Positions 6,767 to 13,495 of a DNA stretch of 22,432 bases are shown one piece after another. This stretch comes from JAYVSZ01 sp043774925 (GTDB taxonomy: Bacteria; Pseudomonadota; Gammaproteobacteria; Burkholderiales; Methylophilaceae), in assembly GCA_043774925.1 (NCBI GenBank), contig JAYVSZ010000062.1, forward strand, positions 1 through 22,432, written 5' to 3'. The position numbers and the translations under genes were made by a program. The notes beneath the pieces were generated by a model. It did not search any database and had not been told where the DNA came from. It saw only the letters and a program-made list of their open reading frames with translations. The first letter of the stretch is position 1, and each line of letters opens with the position of its first letter.

Positions 6767-6829
6767 ATTGATTTTCTAAATATGGATTTCAAAGTTTCCA
6801 TAAAATAAAAAATAATTTAGGGGAGTTTC

Positions 6830-8020
6830 ATGGAGCAATTAGTCACGGCCAACGATACCTTATTTGTGTTGCTGGGAGCGATTATGATTTTGGCAATGCA
6901 CGGCGGATTCGCGTTTTTAGAGTTGGGAACGGTGCGTCACAAAAACCAAGTCAATGCCTTGGTTAAAATTTTGGTTGATTTTTGTGTGTCCACCATCGCT
7001 TATTTTTTCATTGGCTACAGCGTGGCCTATGGCGTCAGTTTCTTTAGCGGTGCAGAAGTGTTAGCCGCTAAAAATGGTTACGATTTAGTTAAGTTCTTCT
7101 TTTTACTCACTTTTGCGGCCGCAATTCCCGCGATTGTTTCTGGCGGCATCGCCGAGCGCGCACGTTTTAATCCGCAATTGGCAGCCACATTTGCCCTAGT
7201 TGCGTTTGTTTATCCGTTCTTTGAAGGCATCGCTTGGAATAAACATTACGGCGTGCAAGATTGGCTAGTTTCGCATTTTGGCTTTGCTTTTCACGATTTT
7301 GCTGGCTCAGTGGTAGTGCATGCGATGGGCGGCTGGATTGGCCTAGTGGCGGTGATTTTGCTGGGTGCGCGTAACGGCCGTTATAGCAAAGATGGTCGCC
7401 TACATGCTTACCCGCCTTCCAATATCCCGTTCCTCGCGCTAGGCGCATGGATACTCACTGTTGGCTGGTTTGGCTTCAATGTCATGTCCGCACAAACCAT
7501 TCAAGGTATTTCTGGCTTGGTGGCGGTAAACTCGCTGATGGCGCTGGTGGGTGGCACGTTGGCGGCTTTGATTATGGGCAAAAATGACCCAGGTTTTGTA
7601 CACAATGGCCCACTGGCAGGCTTGGTGGCGGTGTGCGCAGGCTCGGATATTATGCACCCGCTTGGTGCACTTGCCACAGGTGCGATAGCTGGTGGCTTGT
7701 TTGTGTGGGCATTTACCGTGACACAAAATCGTTTGAAAATTGACGATGTGCTTGGCGTATGGCCGCTGCACGGCTTGTGCGGCGCTTGGGGCGGCTTGGC
7801 TGCGGGTATATTTGGCGCAAAAGCGCTTGGCGGTATTGGCGGCGTCAGCTTTATGTCACAACTTATTGGCACGCTAATGGGCATTTCTATTGCGCTAATG
7901 GGTGGCTTTGTGGTGTATGGCGCGCTTAAAAAATTCGTCGGTATTCGTTTGGATGCAGAAGAAGAGTTTAATGGCGCGGATTTAAGCATCCATCAAATAG
8001 GCGCAACCGCCGAGGATTAA
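6830..8020 (+). CDS. amt: Ammonium transporter, Amt/MEP family
   Basis: This 396-residue inner-membrane channel with about eleven helices takes up ammonium. The pore twin-His pair is His164 (in FAGSVVVHAMGG) and His314 (in VWPLHGLCGAWGG). The cytosolic tail keeps the E-x-x-G-x-D...H pattern (EFNGADLSIHQ) that contacts PII proteins such as GlnK. No cleavable signal peptide is seen, since the first helix begins almost at once (TLFVLLGAIMILA). A strong AGGGGAG (6819-6825) fixes the start. No glnK lies next to it, unlike many amtB loci. The promoter is of the sigma-54/NtrC type. An in-frame second copy of its last codons follows the stop (8030-8047), and a terminator follows that. Confidence 0.95.
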   Translation: MEQLVTANDTLFVLLGAIMILAMHGGFAFLELGTVRHKNQVNALVKILVDFCVSTIAYFFIGYSVAYGVSFFSGAEVLAAKNGYDLVKFFFLLTFAAAIPAIVSGGIAERARFNPQLAATFALVAFVYPFFEGIAWNKHYGVQDWLVSHFGFAFHDFAGSVVVHAMGGWIGLVAVILLGARNGRYSKDGRLHAYPPSNIPFLALGAWILTVGWFGFNVMSAQTIQGISGLVAVNSLMALVGGTLAALIMGKNDPGFVHNGPLAGLVAVCAGSDIMHPLGALATGAIAGGLFVWAFTVTQNRLKIDDVLGVWPLHGLCGAWGGLAAGIFGAKALGGIGGVSFMSQLIGTLMGISIALMGGFVVYGALKKFVGIRLDAEEEFNGADLSIHQIGATAED

Positions 8021-8047
8021 ATAGCTTGCGCAACTGCTGAAGACTAA
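8003..8047 (+). repeat. Duplicated amt C-terminal codons after the stop codon
   Basis: The last codons of amt (8003-8020) encode ATAED-stop. Another stretch encoding ATAED-stop lies at 8030-8047, in the same frame. Sixteen to eighteen base positions align without gaps, and the four differences (C/T, C/T, G/A, T/C) are all transitions at third codon positions. An upstream ATAG is also shared (7997 and 8021). Confidence 0.7.
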
Positions 8048-8057
8048 TCTCGTTTAG

Positions 8058-8066
8058 TGATAAATT
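8058..8066 (+). promoter_or_regulatory. Possible extended -10 promoter for ispD
   Basis: TGATAAATT reads as an extended -10 box (TG-N-TAAATT). Its start point would fall at about 8073-8074, on the first in-frame ATG of ispD, so a leaderless or very short-leader ispD transcript is conceivable. There is no good -35 box. Confidence 0.25.
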
Positions 8067-8100
8067 AAAGGCCATGCTAAAATCTCGCATGGCCTTTTTT
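8067..8100 (+). terminator. Rho-independent terminator of amt, overlapping the ispD start
   Basis: An 11-bp perfect stem (8067-8077 with 8087-8097), a 9-base loop and a run of six T (8095-8100) make a strong terminator. The right arm contains the ATG at 8089, and the T-run encodes the first residues of IspD. Confidence 0.85.
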
Positions 8101-8790
8101 CATGTCATTATCCCCGCAGCAGGCACTGGCAATCGCATGGCAAATGTGTTGCCCAAGCAATATTTGCCGCTTGCTGGCAAGCCGATGATTTCGCATGTAA
8201 TTCAAGTTTTTTTCAATCATCCGCGCATTGCCAGCATTCATCTGGCTTTGAGTCCAGAAGACGAATTTTGGCGTAGTCTGACGCTGAATCCAGAAACCAA
8301 ACTCAAGTTGCATTACACGGGCGGTGCGAGCCGCAGCGAGACGGTATTGAATACACTTCAGGCAATTGATGTGGCGGATGACGATTGGATTTTGGTGCAC
8401 GATGCAGCGCGGCCAGGTTTGAGTACAACTTTACTGGAAAGCTTATTGGACGCGCTTCAAGACGATGCAGTAGGCGGTTTGCTGGCGATGCCAGTGGCGG
8501 ATACGCTGAAAAAATCGGACGAAAAAAACCGCGTGGAAACCACTGTTTCGCGCCAACATTTGTGGCAAGCGCAAACGCCACAAATGTTTCGCTACGCTAC
8601 ACTCAAAAAAGCGTTAAGCGAGTTTGATGGCAGCGCGACGGATGAGGCGGAAGCCATTGAAGCACATGGCTTGCAGCCAAAATTGGTGTTGGGCGAGTTG
8701 GCCAATTTAAAAGTCACCTACCCGCAAGATTTACAAATGTTAGAAGCGCTTTTTGAGAAAAATATGGTCAAACAAAAGGAGCAAGCATAA
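8089..8790 (+). CDS. ispD: 2-C-methyl-D-erythritol 4-phosphate cytidylyltransferase
   Basis: IspD joins CTP and MEP to CDP-ME in the MEP isoprenoid pathway. The N-terminal nucleotide-binding loop (IIPAAGTGNRM, then LPKQYLPLAGKPM), the central VHDAARP motif and the later TPQMFRY and ATDEAEAIE segments are all present. From the ATG at 8089 the protein is 233 residues with eight residues before PAAG, as is usual. An earlier in-frame ATG at 8074 would add five residues (MLKSR). Neither has a Shine-Dalgarno sequence, and both lie inside the amt terminator hairpin, so how translation starts is open. It overlaps ispF by one base (TAATG), which suggests coupled translation. Confidence 0.93.
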   Translation: MAFFHVIIPAAGTGNRMANVLPKQYLPLAGKPMISHVIQVFFNHPRIASIHLALSPEDEFWRSLTLNPETKLKLHYTGGASRSETVLNTLQAIDVADDDWILVHDAARPGLSTTLLESLLDALQDDAVGGLLAMPVADTLKKSDEKNRVETTVSRQHLWQAQTPQMFRYATLKKALSEFDGSATDEAEAIEAHGLQPKLVLGELANLKVTYPQDLQMLEALFEKNMVKQKEQA

Positions 8791-9269
8791 TGCGTATTGG
8801 GCATGGGTTTGATGTGCATCGCTTGGTGGCGGGGCGCAAGTGTATTATTGGCGGCGTGGAAATCGTGCATGAAAAAGGCTTGGATGGACACTCCGATGCA
8901 GATGTGCTGCTGCATGCGATATGTGATGCGCTGCTTGGTGCGGCGGCGCTAGGCGATATTGGCAAACATTTTCCGCCAAGTGATGATACATACAAAGGCG
9001 CAGATTCGCGTGAGTTGTTGCGTCATGTAATTGATTTAATTCAACAAAAAAATTACAAAGTGGGCAATATTGACGCGACGGTGATTTGTGAAGCGCCGAA
9101 ATTATCGCCGCATACAGCGCAAATGTGCGCCAATATTGCGGCGGATTGCGGCGTGGACGTGTGTCAAATCAATGTTAAAGCCACTACCACAGAAAAGCTC
9201 GGCTTTACTGGCCGTGGCGAAGGCATTGCGGCAGAGGCCGTTTGTTTATTAGTTGCAAAAGCCATTTAA
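8790..9269 (+). CDS. ispF: 2-C-methyl-D-erythritol 2,4-cyclodiphosphate synthase
   Basis: IspF cyclises CDP-ME-2-phosphate to MEcPP with release of CMP, two steps after IspD. The 159-residue protein has the normal length for this trimeric enzyme. The zinc ligands Asp8, His10 and His42 are in place (MRIGHGFDVHR and DADVLLHA), as are the GDIGKHFPPSD segment and the TTTEKLGFTGRGEGI loop that binds CMP. The start codon shares its A with the ispD stop, and AAAGGAG lies about ten bases upstream in the ispD end. IspD and IspF are often adjacent or fused in Proteobacteria. A cluster of palindromic repeats follows, with no simple terminator. Confidence 0.97.
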   Translation: MRIGHGFDVHRLVAGRKCIIGGVEIVHEKGLDGHSDADVLLHAICDALLGAAALGDIGKHFPPSDDTYKGADSRELLRHVIDLIQQKNYKVGNIDATVICEAPKLSPHTAQMCANIAADCGVDVCQINVKATTTEKLGFTGRGEGIAAEAVCLLVAKAI

Positions 9270-9303
9270 CCGCCGATAAACGCAGATAAAACCAATTCAC
9301 ATG

Positions 9304-9356
9304 GTAGGAGCGATGTTTACATCGCGAAGAATTCGCGCAATAAATTGCGCTCCTAC
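9304..9356. repeat. Palindromic REP-like element (clover-shaped)
   Basis: The 53-bp unit is closed by the inverted repeat GTAGGAGCG / CGCTCCTAC. Three small hairpins fill it: GCGATG-TTTA-CATCGC, GCGAA-GAA-TTCGC and GCGCAA-TAAA-TTGCGC. This matches the common TAGGAGCG-type dispersed repeats of many Proteobacteria, some of which are moved by REP-associated transposases. The repeat nature across the genome cannot be checked in one window. Confidence 0.7.
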
Positions 9357-9367
9357 AAACAGAAAAC

Positions 9368-9383
9368 TCCCGCCTACGCGGGA
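9368..9383. repeat. dRS3-like short palindrome
   Basis: TCCCGC-CTAC-GCGGGA is a 6-bp hairpin. In reverse complement the region reads ATTCCC-N8-GGGA, like the ATTCCC-N8-GGGAAT repeats that are scattered through many proteobacterial genomes (dRS3 in Neisseria). It lies 11 bases from the larger palindromic element and about 30 bases before the ABC transporter. Confidence 0.55.
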
Positions 9384-9414
9384 ATAACGACATAAAATTT
9401 GAAAGCAATCATGT

Positions 9415-11241
9415 ATGTTCAAGTGGTTCGAAAACCTCGTTAATCCCTTTCCAAGCCAGCAGGTAAGCACGCCACCAAAGGATTTTTGGGCGTTCGCTTG
9501 GCGCTGCACCGAGGGCATGCGTCCGCAAATTATCGGCATGACGCTACTCACCGCGCTAATAGGCGCTTTCGAGGCGCTGTTATTCGCCATGATGGGCAAA
9601 GTGGTGGATTGGCTCGCCAAAATTCACCCAGATCAATTTTGGGCGCAAGAAAAAAATCATCTCATTATTTTGGCAGCCATATTGCTCGCCAGCACCGTGT
9701 TTATTGGCGTGCAGAGCATGCTCAAGCATCAATCGCTCGCTGCTAATTTCCCCATGCGCATGCGCTGGAATTTCCATCGATTGATGCTCAACCAAAGCAT
9801 GAGTTTTTATCAGGATGAATTCGCTGGGCGCGTTGCCGCAAAAGTGATGCAAACCGCGCTGGCAGTGCGCGATATGTGGTTTGTGCTGACGGATATTATG
9901 GTATTTGTGTTGATTTATTTCGCGACGATGTTAGGTGTCGTCGGCACATTTAACCCATTGATTATTTGGCCATTTTTAGGCTGGATTGTTTTATATGCCA
10001 GCGCGCTTTTGTATTTTGTACCGCGTTTAAGCGAAGTCTCGCGCAAGCAAGCGGATGCACGCTCGCTGATGACTGGGCGCATCACCGATGCTTATACCAA
10101 CATTAGCACGGTTAAATTGTTCTCGCATGCGGGTCGCGAGGCGGGTTATGCGCAAAGCGCTATGCACGAATTTCTCGGCACGGTGCATGGTCAAATGCGC
10201 TTGGTGACGACGGTGGAAACCATCAACCATTTGCTCAATATGTTGCTGATTATTGCCAGCGGCGGCTTGGCGCTATGGTTGTGGAGCAAAGGTGAGGTAA
10301 CGGTGGGTGGCGTGGCGGCGATTACTGCCATGAGTTTGCGCCTCAACGGTATTTCGCATTGGGTGATGTGGGAGATGACTTCGCTCTACGAGCAAATCGG
10401 CACGGTGCAGGACGGCATTAATACGCTTTCTCAGCCGCATAATATTGTCGATGCGGTCGATGCAAAGGCGCTCGAAGTGACAAAAGGCTCAGTAAGTTTT
10501 AATCAAGTCGATTTTGCCTACACCGCGCAGCGCCTTATTCTAAGCGGCTTCCAGCTTGATATTAAAGCCGGCGAAAAAGTCGGTTTGGTCGGCCGTTCTG
10601 GTGCGGGTAAATCCACTGCGGTGAATTTGCTGCTACGTTTTTATGAGGCGCAAAAAGGCGAAATTTTGATTGATGGTCAAAATATCACGCAAGTCACGCA
10701 AAACAGCCTGCGCGCACATATTGGCATGGTCACGCAAGATACGTCCTTATTACACCGTTCAGTTCGCGACAATATTTTGTACGGCCGCCCTGATGCCACG
10801 GAAGACGAAATGATTGCCGCGGCTAAGCGCGCTGAAGCGCATGAATTCATTCAAGGCTTGCACGATGCCAAAGGCCGCACGGGTTACGACGCGCATGTCG
10901 GCGAACGCGGCGTCAAGCTCTCGGGTGGGCAGCGCCAACGCATTGCCATTGCCCGTGTCATGCTCAAAGATGCACCTATTCTGCTGCTGGATGAAGCCAC
11001 CAGCGCGTTGGATAGCGAGGTGGAAGCAGTCATTCAGGAAAGTTTATATAACCTGATGCAAGGTAAAACTGTGGTGGCAATTGCCCATCGGCTCTCCACC
11101 ATTGCCGCCATGGATAGGCTGATTGTGTTGGATGAAGGCAAGATTGTGGAAGAGGGTACACATAAACAATTGCTGAAACATAAAGGCTTATACGCTTCGC
11201 TTTGGGCGCGCCAAAGCGGTGGTTTTTTGGCGGAGGATTAA
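9415..11241 (+). CDS. ABC exporter with fused membrane and ATPase domains (MsbA-like)
   Basis: This 608-residue half-transporter would act as a homodimer in the inner membrane. Residues ~35-330 form the six-helix exporter domain (for example MTLLTALIGAFEALLFAMMG and the VLIYFATMLGVVGTF helix). Residues ~360-600 form the ATPase: Walker A GRSGAGKST near 393, Q-loop VTQDTSL, signature LSGGQRQR near 502, Walker B ILLLDEATSALD near 523 and the H-loop AIAHRLST near 557. All catalytic residues are intact. Length and order match the MsbA/lipid-exporter and multidrug group, but the substrate cannot be told from the sequence; MsbA itself is usually next to lpxK, which is not here. The ribosome site is weak (GAAAG), and an out-of-frame ATG four bases upstream (9411) is ignored. 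Confidence 0.9.
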   Translation: MFKWFENLVNPFPSQQVSTPPKDFWAFAWRCTEGMRPQIIGMTLLTALIGAFEALLFAMMGKVVDWLAKIHPDQFWAQEKNHLIILAAILLASTVFIGVQSMLKHQSLAANFPMRMRWNFHRLMLNQSMSFYQDEFAGRVAAKVMQTALAVRDMWFVLTDIMVFVLIYFATMLGVVGTFNPLIIWPFLGWIVLYASALLYFVPRLSEVSRKQADARSLMTGRITDAYTNISTVKLFSHAGREAGYAQSAMHEFLGTVHGQMRLVTTVETINHLLNMLLIIASGGLALWLWSKGEVTVGGVAAITAMSLRLNGISHWVMWEMTSLYEQIGTVQDGINTLSQPHNIVDAVDAKALEVTKGSVSFNQVDFAYTAQRLILSGFQLDIKAGEKVGLVGRSGAGKSTAVNLLLRFYEAQKGEILIDGQNITQVTQNSLRAHIGMVTQDTSLLHRSVRDNILYGRPDATEDEMIAAAKRAEAHEFIQGLHDAKGRTGYDAHVGERGVKLSGGQRQRIAIARVMLKDAPILLLDEATSALDSEVEAVIQESLYNLMQGKTVVAIAHRLSTIAAMDRLIVLDEGKIVEEGTHKQLLKHKGLYASLWARQSGGFLAED

Positions 11242-11246
11242 ACACA

Positions 11247-11348
11247 GTGTTAGGCAAATTGCTGTGTTGCGCGGTGCTCGAAATCCTCATGTACTATTTG
11301 TACATTCCAGTTTCTGTGCGCCGTGCGCCTTGCACTTCATCCTAACAC
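11247..11348. repeat. Palindromic intergenic element bounded by GTGTTAGG / CCTAACAC
   Basis: A 102-bp segment between two genes is closed by perfect 8-bp inverted repeats. Its middle holds a broken hairpin: GAAA, mismatched TCCTC, ATGTAC, loop TATTT, GTACAT, mismatched TCCAG, TTTC (11280-11314). An extra short hairpin (AACACAG with CTGTGTT, 11241-11268) overlaps the left end. The layout resembles a small non-coding dispersed repeat. Whether it is repeated elsewhere cannot be seen here. Confidence 0.5.
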
Positions 11349-11370
11349 CATATTTAATCAGGAGTATAAA

Positions 11371-11850
11371 ATGACAACAGAACTAGAACAAAAACCACCG
11401 TTTCCGCCGTTCACGCGCGAAACAGCGATGCAAAAAGTGCGTATAGCGGAAGATGGCTGGAATAGCCGCGATCCGCAACGTGTTTCAATGGTGTACACGC
11501 CCGATTCTCAATGGCGCAACCGCGCGGAGTTTCCCAAAGGGCGTGAGGCTATTGTAGAGTTTTTAACGCGCAAATGGGCGAAAGAGCTAGATTACCGCCT
11601 GATTAAAGAGCTATGGGCATTTGAAGGCAACCGCATCGCCGTGCGCTTTGCGTATGAATGGCATGATGAAACTGGTGCTTGGTTTCGCTCTTATGGCAAT
11701 GAAAACTGGCAATTTACACTGCAAGGCCTCATGGAGCTACGCTATGCCAGCATCAACGATTTGCCGATTATAAAAACTGAGCGGAAATTCTTTTGGCCGC
11801 TTGGTAGAAGGCCAGATGACTATGCGAGTTTGAGTGAGCTGGGGTTGTAG
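11371..11850 (+). CDS. DUF1348 / NTF2-like superfamily protein
   Basis: This 159-residue cytoplasmic protein belongs to the DUF1348 group of the NTF2-like (SnoaL-type) fold, small alpha+beta barrels whose members are often enzymes or binding proteins; its role is unknown. The typical sequence runs FTRETAMQKVRIAEDGWNSRDP, then YTPDSQWRNRAEFPKGREAI, RKWAKELDYRLIKELWAF and a C-terminal ASINDLPI...RKFFWPLGRRP. The ATG at 11371 is chosen because AGGAG (11360-11364) lies six bases before it. The frame stays open to 11323, but that extension runs through the palindromic element and has no family support. It stands alone; the next gene is convergent. Confidence 0.88.
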   Translation: MTTELEQKPPFPPFTRETAMQKVRIAEDGWNSRDPQRVSMVYTPDSQWRNRAEFPKGREAIVEFLTRKWAKELDYRLIKELWAFEGNRIAVRFAYEWHDETGAWFRSYGNENWQFTLQGLMELRYASINDLPIIKTERKFFWPLGRRPDDYASLSELGL

Positions 11851-11859
11851 CCTCTCAAT

Positions 11860-11886
11860 TTAATAGCATATGGCTGTGCTTATTAA
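11860..11886. terminator. Weak A/T-rich hairpin between convergent genes
   Basis: TTAATAGCA can pair with TGCTTATTAA through nine pairs and one bulge, with an 8-base loop. It sits just after the DUF1348 gene and before the end of the opposing gene. It has few G/C pairs and no T-run, so it is at best a weak terminator. Confidence 0.25.
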
Positions 11887-11895
11887 GTATAGTAG

Positions 11896-12588
11896 TCATT
11901 CAGGTCTTTCATCATTCAAACCTAGCGCGTCACGAAGGGATTCGTTGTCGGTACGTTCTCGACGTAGCAGCCATCGAACTCCCGCATGGCCAATAGCTCT
12001 GCAGACTGCACCGATACCTTGTAAATTTATGATTGACAGTGTTTGCTGAGACTCTTCTTCACATTCTGTTTGGTGCCCATGTGTTTCTAAGGAAAGGAAT
12101 CGATAAAAAATATTGTAGAGATCACTAACTCCGGCTTCCTCTGCCTGATCGGCCACGCTTTTTCTCTTTTGGATATTTTTCATCCGCTCAGATGCAAGAA
12201 ACTCTGCTGTAGCATCTTCACCAGTATGGCGATTTTTAATTTTCGCGTTACCCGAGTTTAGGTTTATTTTAAGTGCGCGTGAAAGTTCAGCAACTCCTGC
12301 TTCACTTTGAACTTCTGCGTTAGCAGTTGATATGGAAATCCAAAGCATTGAAATCAGTGTTTCTAGTAACGATCTGAATAGAACTCCAAGACTAGCGGAA
12401 TTTTCTTCGGCGCCAAGCGCGGCGGTTCCACGCGCCAACTCTGAGCTTCTGCGAAGTAATAGTCTAATAATATCGTCGCGAGCATCTGGTTGGCCAGTAG
12501 CGTCAATTTCACTTGCTTCTTTCAGCAGTCGAGACTGTTCCCTTAGTGAATATACTAATTTCTCAAGCTCTAAAACTTCGATTGTCAT
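11896..12588 (-). CDS. DUF5677-like helical protein, possible HEPN relative
   Basis: This 230-residue soluble protein looks almost wholly helical. The segment LFRSLLETLISMLWI (residues 71-85) and the later LYNIFYRFLSLETHGH (157-172) fit the DUF5677 pattern as I remember it, a family of uncharacterised bacterial proteins. Arg163 and His170 are spaced R-x6-H, the form of the catalytic motif in HEPN ribonucleases, but the match is short and could be chance. It follows the Smr gene on the same strand with a 9-base gap, so the two may be co-transcribed. No clear ribosome site is present apart from GAAGG 13 bases upstream in the smr end. It is probably an accessory gene; its codon choice looks more mixed than that of its neighbours. 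Confidence 0.6.
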   Translation of the reverse strand: MTIEVLELEKLVYSLREQSRLLKEASEIDATGQPDARDDIIRLLLRRSSELARGTAALGAEENSASLGVLFRSLLETLISMLWISISTANAEVQSEAGVAELSRALKINLNSGNAKIKNRHTGEDATAEFLASERMKNIQKRKSVADQAEEAGVSDLYNIFYRFLSLETHGHQTECEEESQQTLSIINLQGIGAVCRAIGHAGVRWLLRRERTDNESLRDALGLNDERPE

Positions 12589-12597
12589 GTAGTCAGT

Positions 12598-13140
12598 TTA
12601 AGCCTTCAACAACACTATCACCGCGCCGCTGCCACCATCTTCTGGTTTAGCTTGTGCGTAGGCGATGACTTCATCCTTTTGCATGAGCCAGTTGCGTAAT
12701 TTATTTTTAAGTACTGGCTCACGGTTGCGCGAGCCCAAGCCTTTGCCATGCACAATGCGCACACAGCGGATTTGACGCTTTTTGCAGCTACTTAAAAAAT
12801 CCGCCACATAAAGCCGCGCTTCATCTGAAACCAAGCCGTGTAAATCAATCTGCGCTTGCACCACCCAAAAGCCGCGCCGTAATTTGCTTAAAATGCTCGG
12901 TGATTGCCCGTCGCGCAAGTAAAGCAGCTCTTCGCCCGTTTCTAGTTCATGCGCAGGAATATAACTGTCACTGAGCGAATCCACAAGCGCTTGCTGCTCA
13001 TCACGAATGAATTGCTGCGGAATGGGTTTGGGTTTTTTGGGCTTGGGCTGCAGGCGCGCATCTATTGCAAGCGGGCGCGCGCCTTTAATTGCCTGTTTGA
13101 ACAGGCTATTTGCGTCGTCAATGTCTTCAATGTTGGCCAA
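12598..13140 (-). CDS. Smr-domain protein (SmrB-like endonuclease family)
   Basis: This 180-residue protein has a C-terminal Smr domain. The three landmark motifs are Asp-Leu-His-Gly at 99-102 (IDLHGL), His-Gly-Lys-Gly at 131-134 (VHGKGLGSRN) and Gly-Gly-Ser-Gly at 169-172 (GGSGAVIVLLK). Proteobacterial proteins of this layout include SmrB, which cleaves mRNA at collided ribosomes, and related DNA-nicking nucleases; the exact activity here is inferred. The basic, proline-rich linker after residue 30 (QPKPKKPKPIPQQ) is typical. It points the same way as trxB, which it adjoins in many Betaproteobacteria, but here 3.1 kb with the repeat-protein gene separates the two. Confidence 0.85.
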   Translation of the reverse strand: MANIEDIDDANSLFKQAIKGARPLAIDARLQPKPKKPKPIPQQFIRDEQQALVDSLSDSYIPAHELETGEELLYLRDGQSPSILSKLRRGFWVVQAQIDLHGLVSDEARLYVADFLSSCKKRQIRCVRIVHGKGLGSRNREPVLKNKLRNWLMQKDEVIAYAQAKPEDGGSGAVIVLLKA

Positions 13141-13495
13141 GTTTTGCTTATAACTGTTTGTTTAATATTGACATTAAGCATAGCACAAAGTAGATGTTGT
13201 CATCACAGATGAAGGGTTTGAGTGTGCTTAATTTTTTTAGGGTTTGATGGTGAGATTTAGTGTGGTTCTCGGATTTTGTAAAATTTTGTTAATAGTGGTT
13301 TGTAATGCTTGGATACGATATTAAAAAATAAAAATTAAGAGTAGTATATTCACTCTGTATTAAAGTTTGCATGCAAATTGAGCGCGCGCAAAAATGATGC
13401 AAGTTGTTGATTTAAAATGAGTGGATGGGTAAGACGAGTTTTTTGAGTTCAGAAATTTAGTTCTAATCAATAATTTACAATAAGGAGTACTAATA
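13141..13495. other. 355-bp intergenic region between smr and the repeat-protein gene
   Basis: This divergent region is A/T-rich and must hold the start signals of both genes. Visible items are TTGACA at 13168-13173 with a poor -10 (TAGATG, 17-base spacer), a perfect 12-base palindrome TTTGCATGCAAA (13366-13377) that could be a regulator site, and a 25-codon hydrophobic reading frame at 13247-13324 preceded by AGGG. None is convincing alone. No RNA gene or terminator was recognised. Confidence 0.4.

Noticed and set aside
8074..8088. Earlier ATG of ispD as the preferred start
   Set aside because: It adds five residues not typical of IspD. It is kept only as an alternative because of the possible leaderless transcript.
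11323..11370. 16-codon upstream extension of the DUF1348 gene
   Set aside because: It runs through the palindromic element, and a strong AGGAG precedes the internal ATG.
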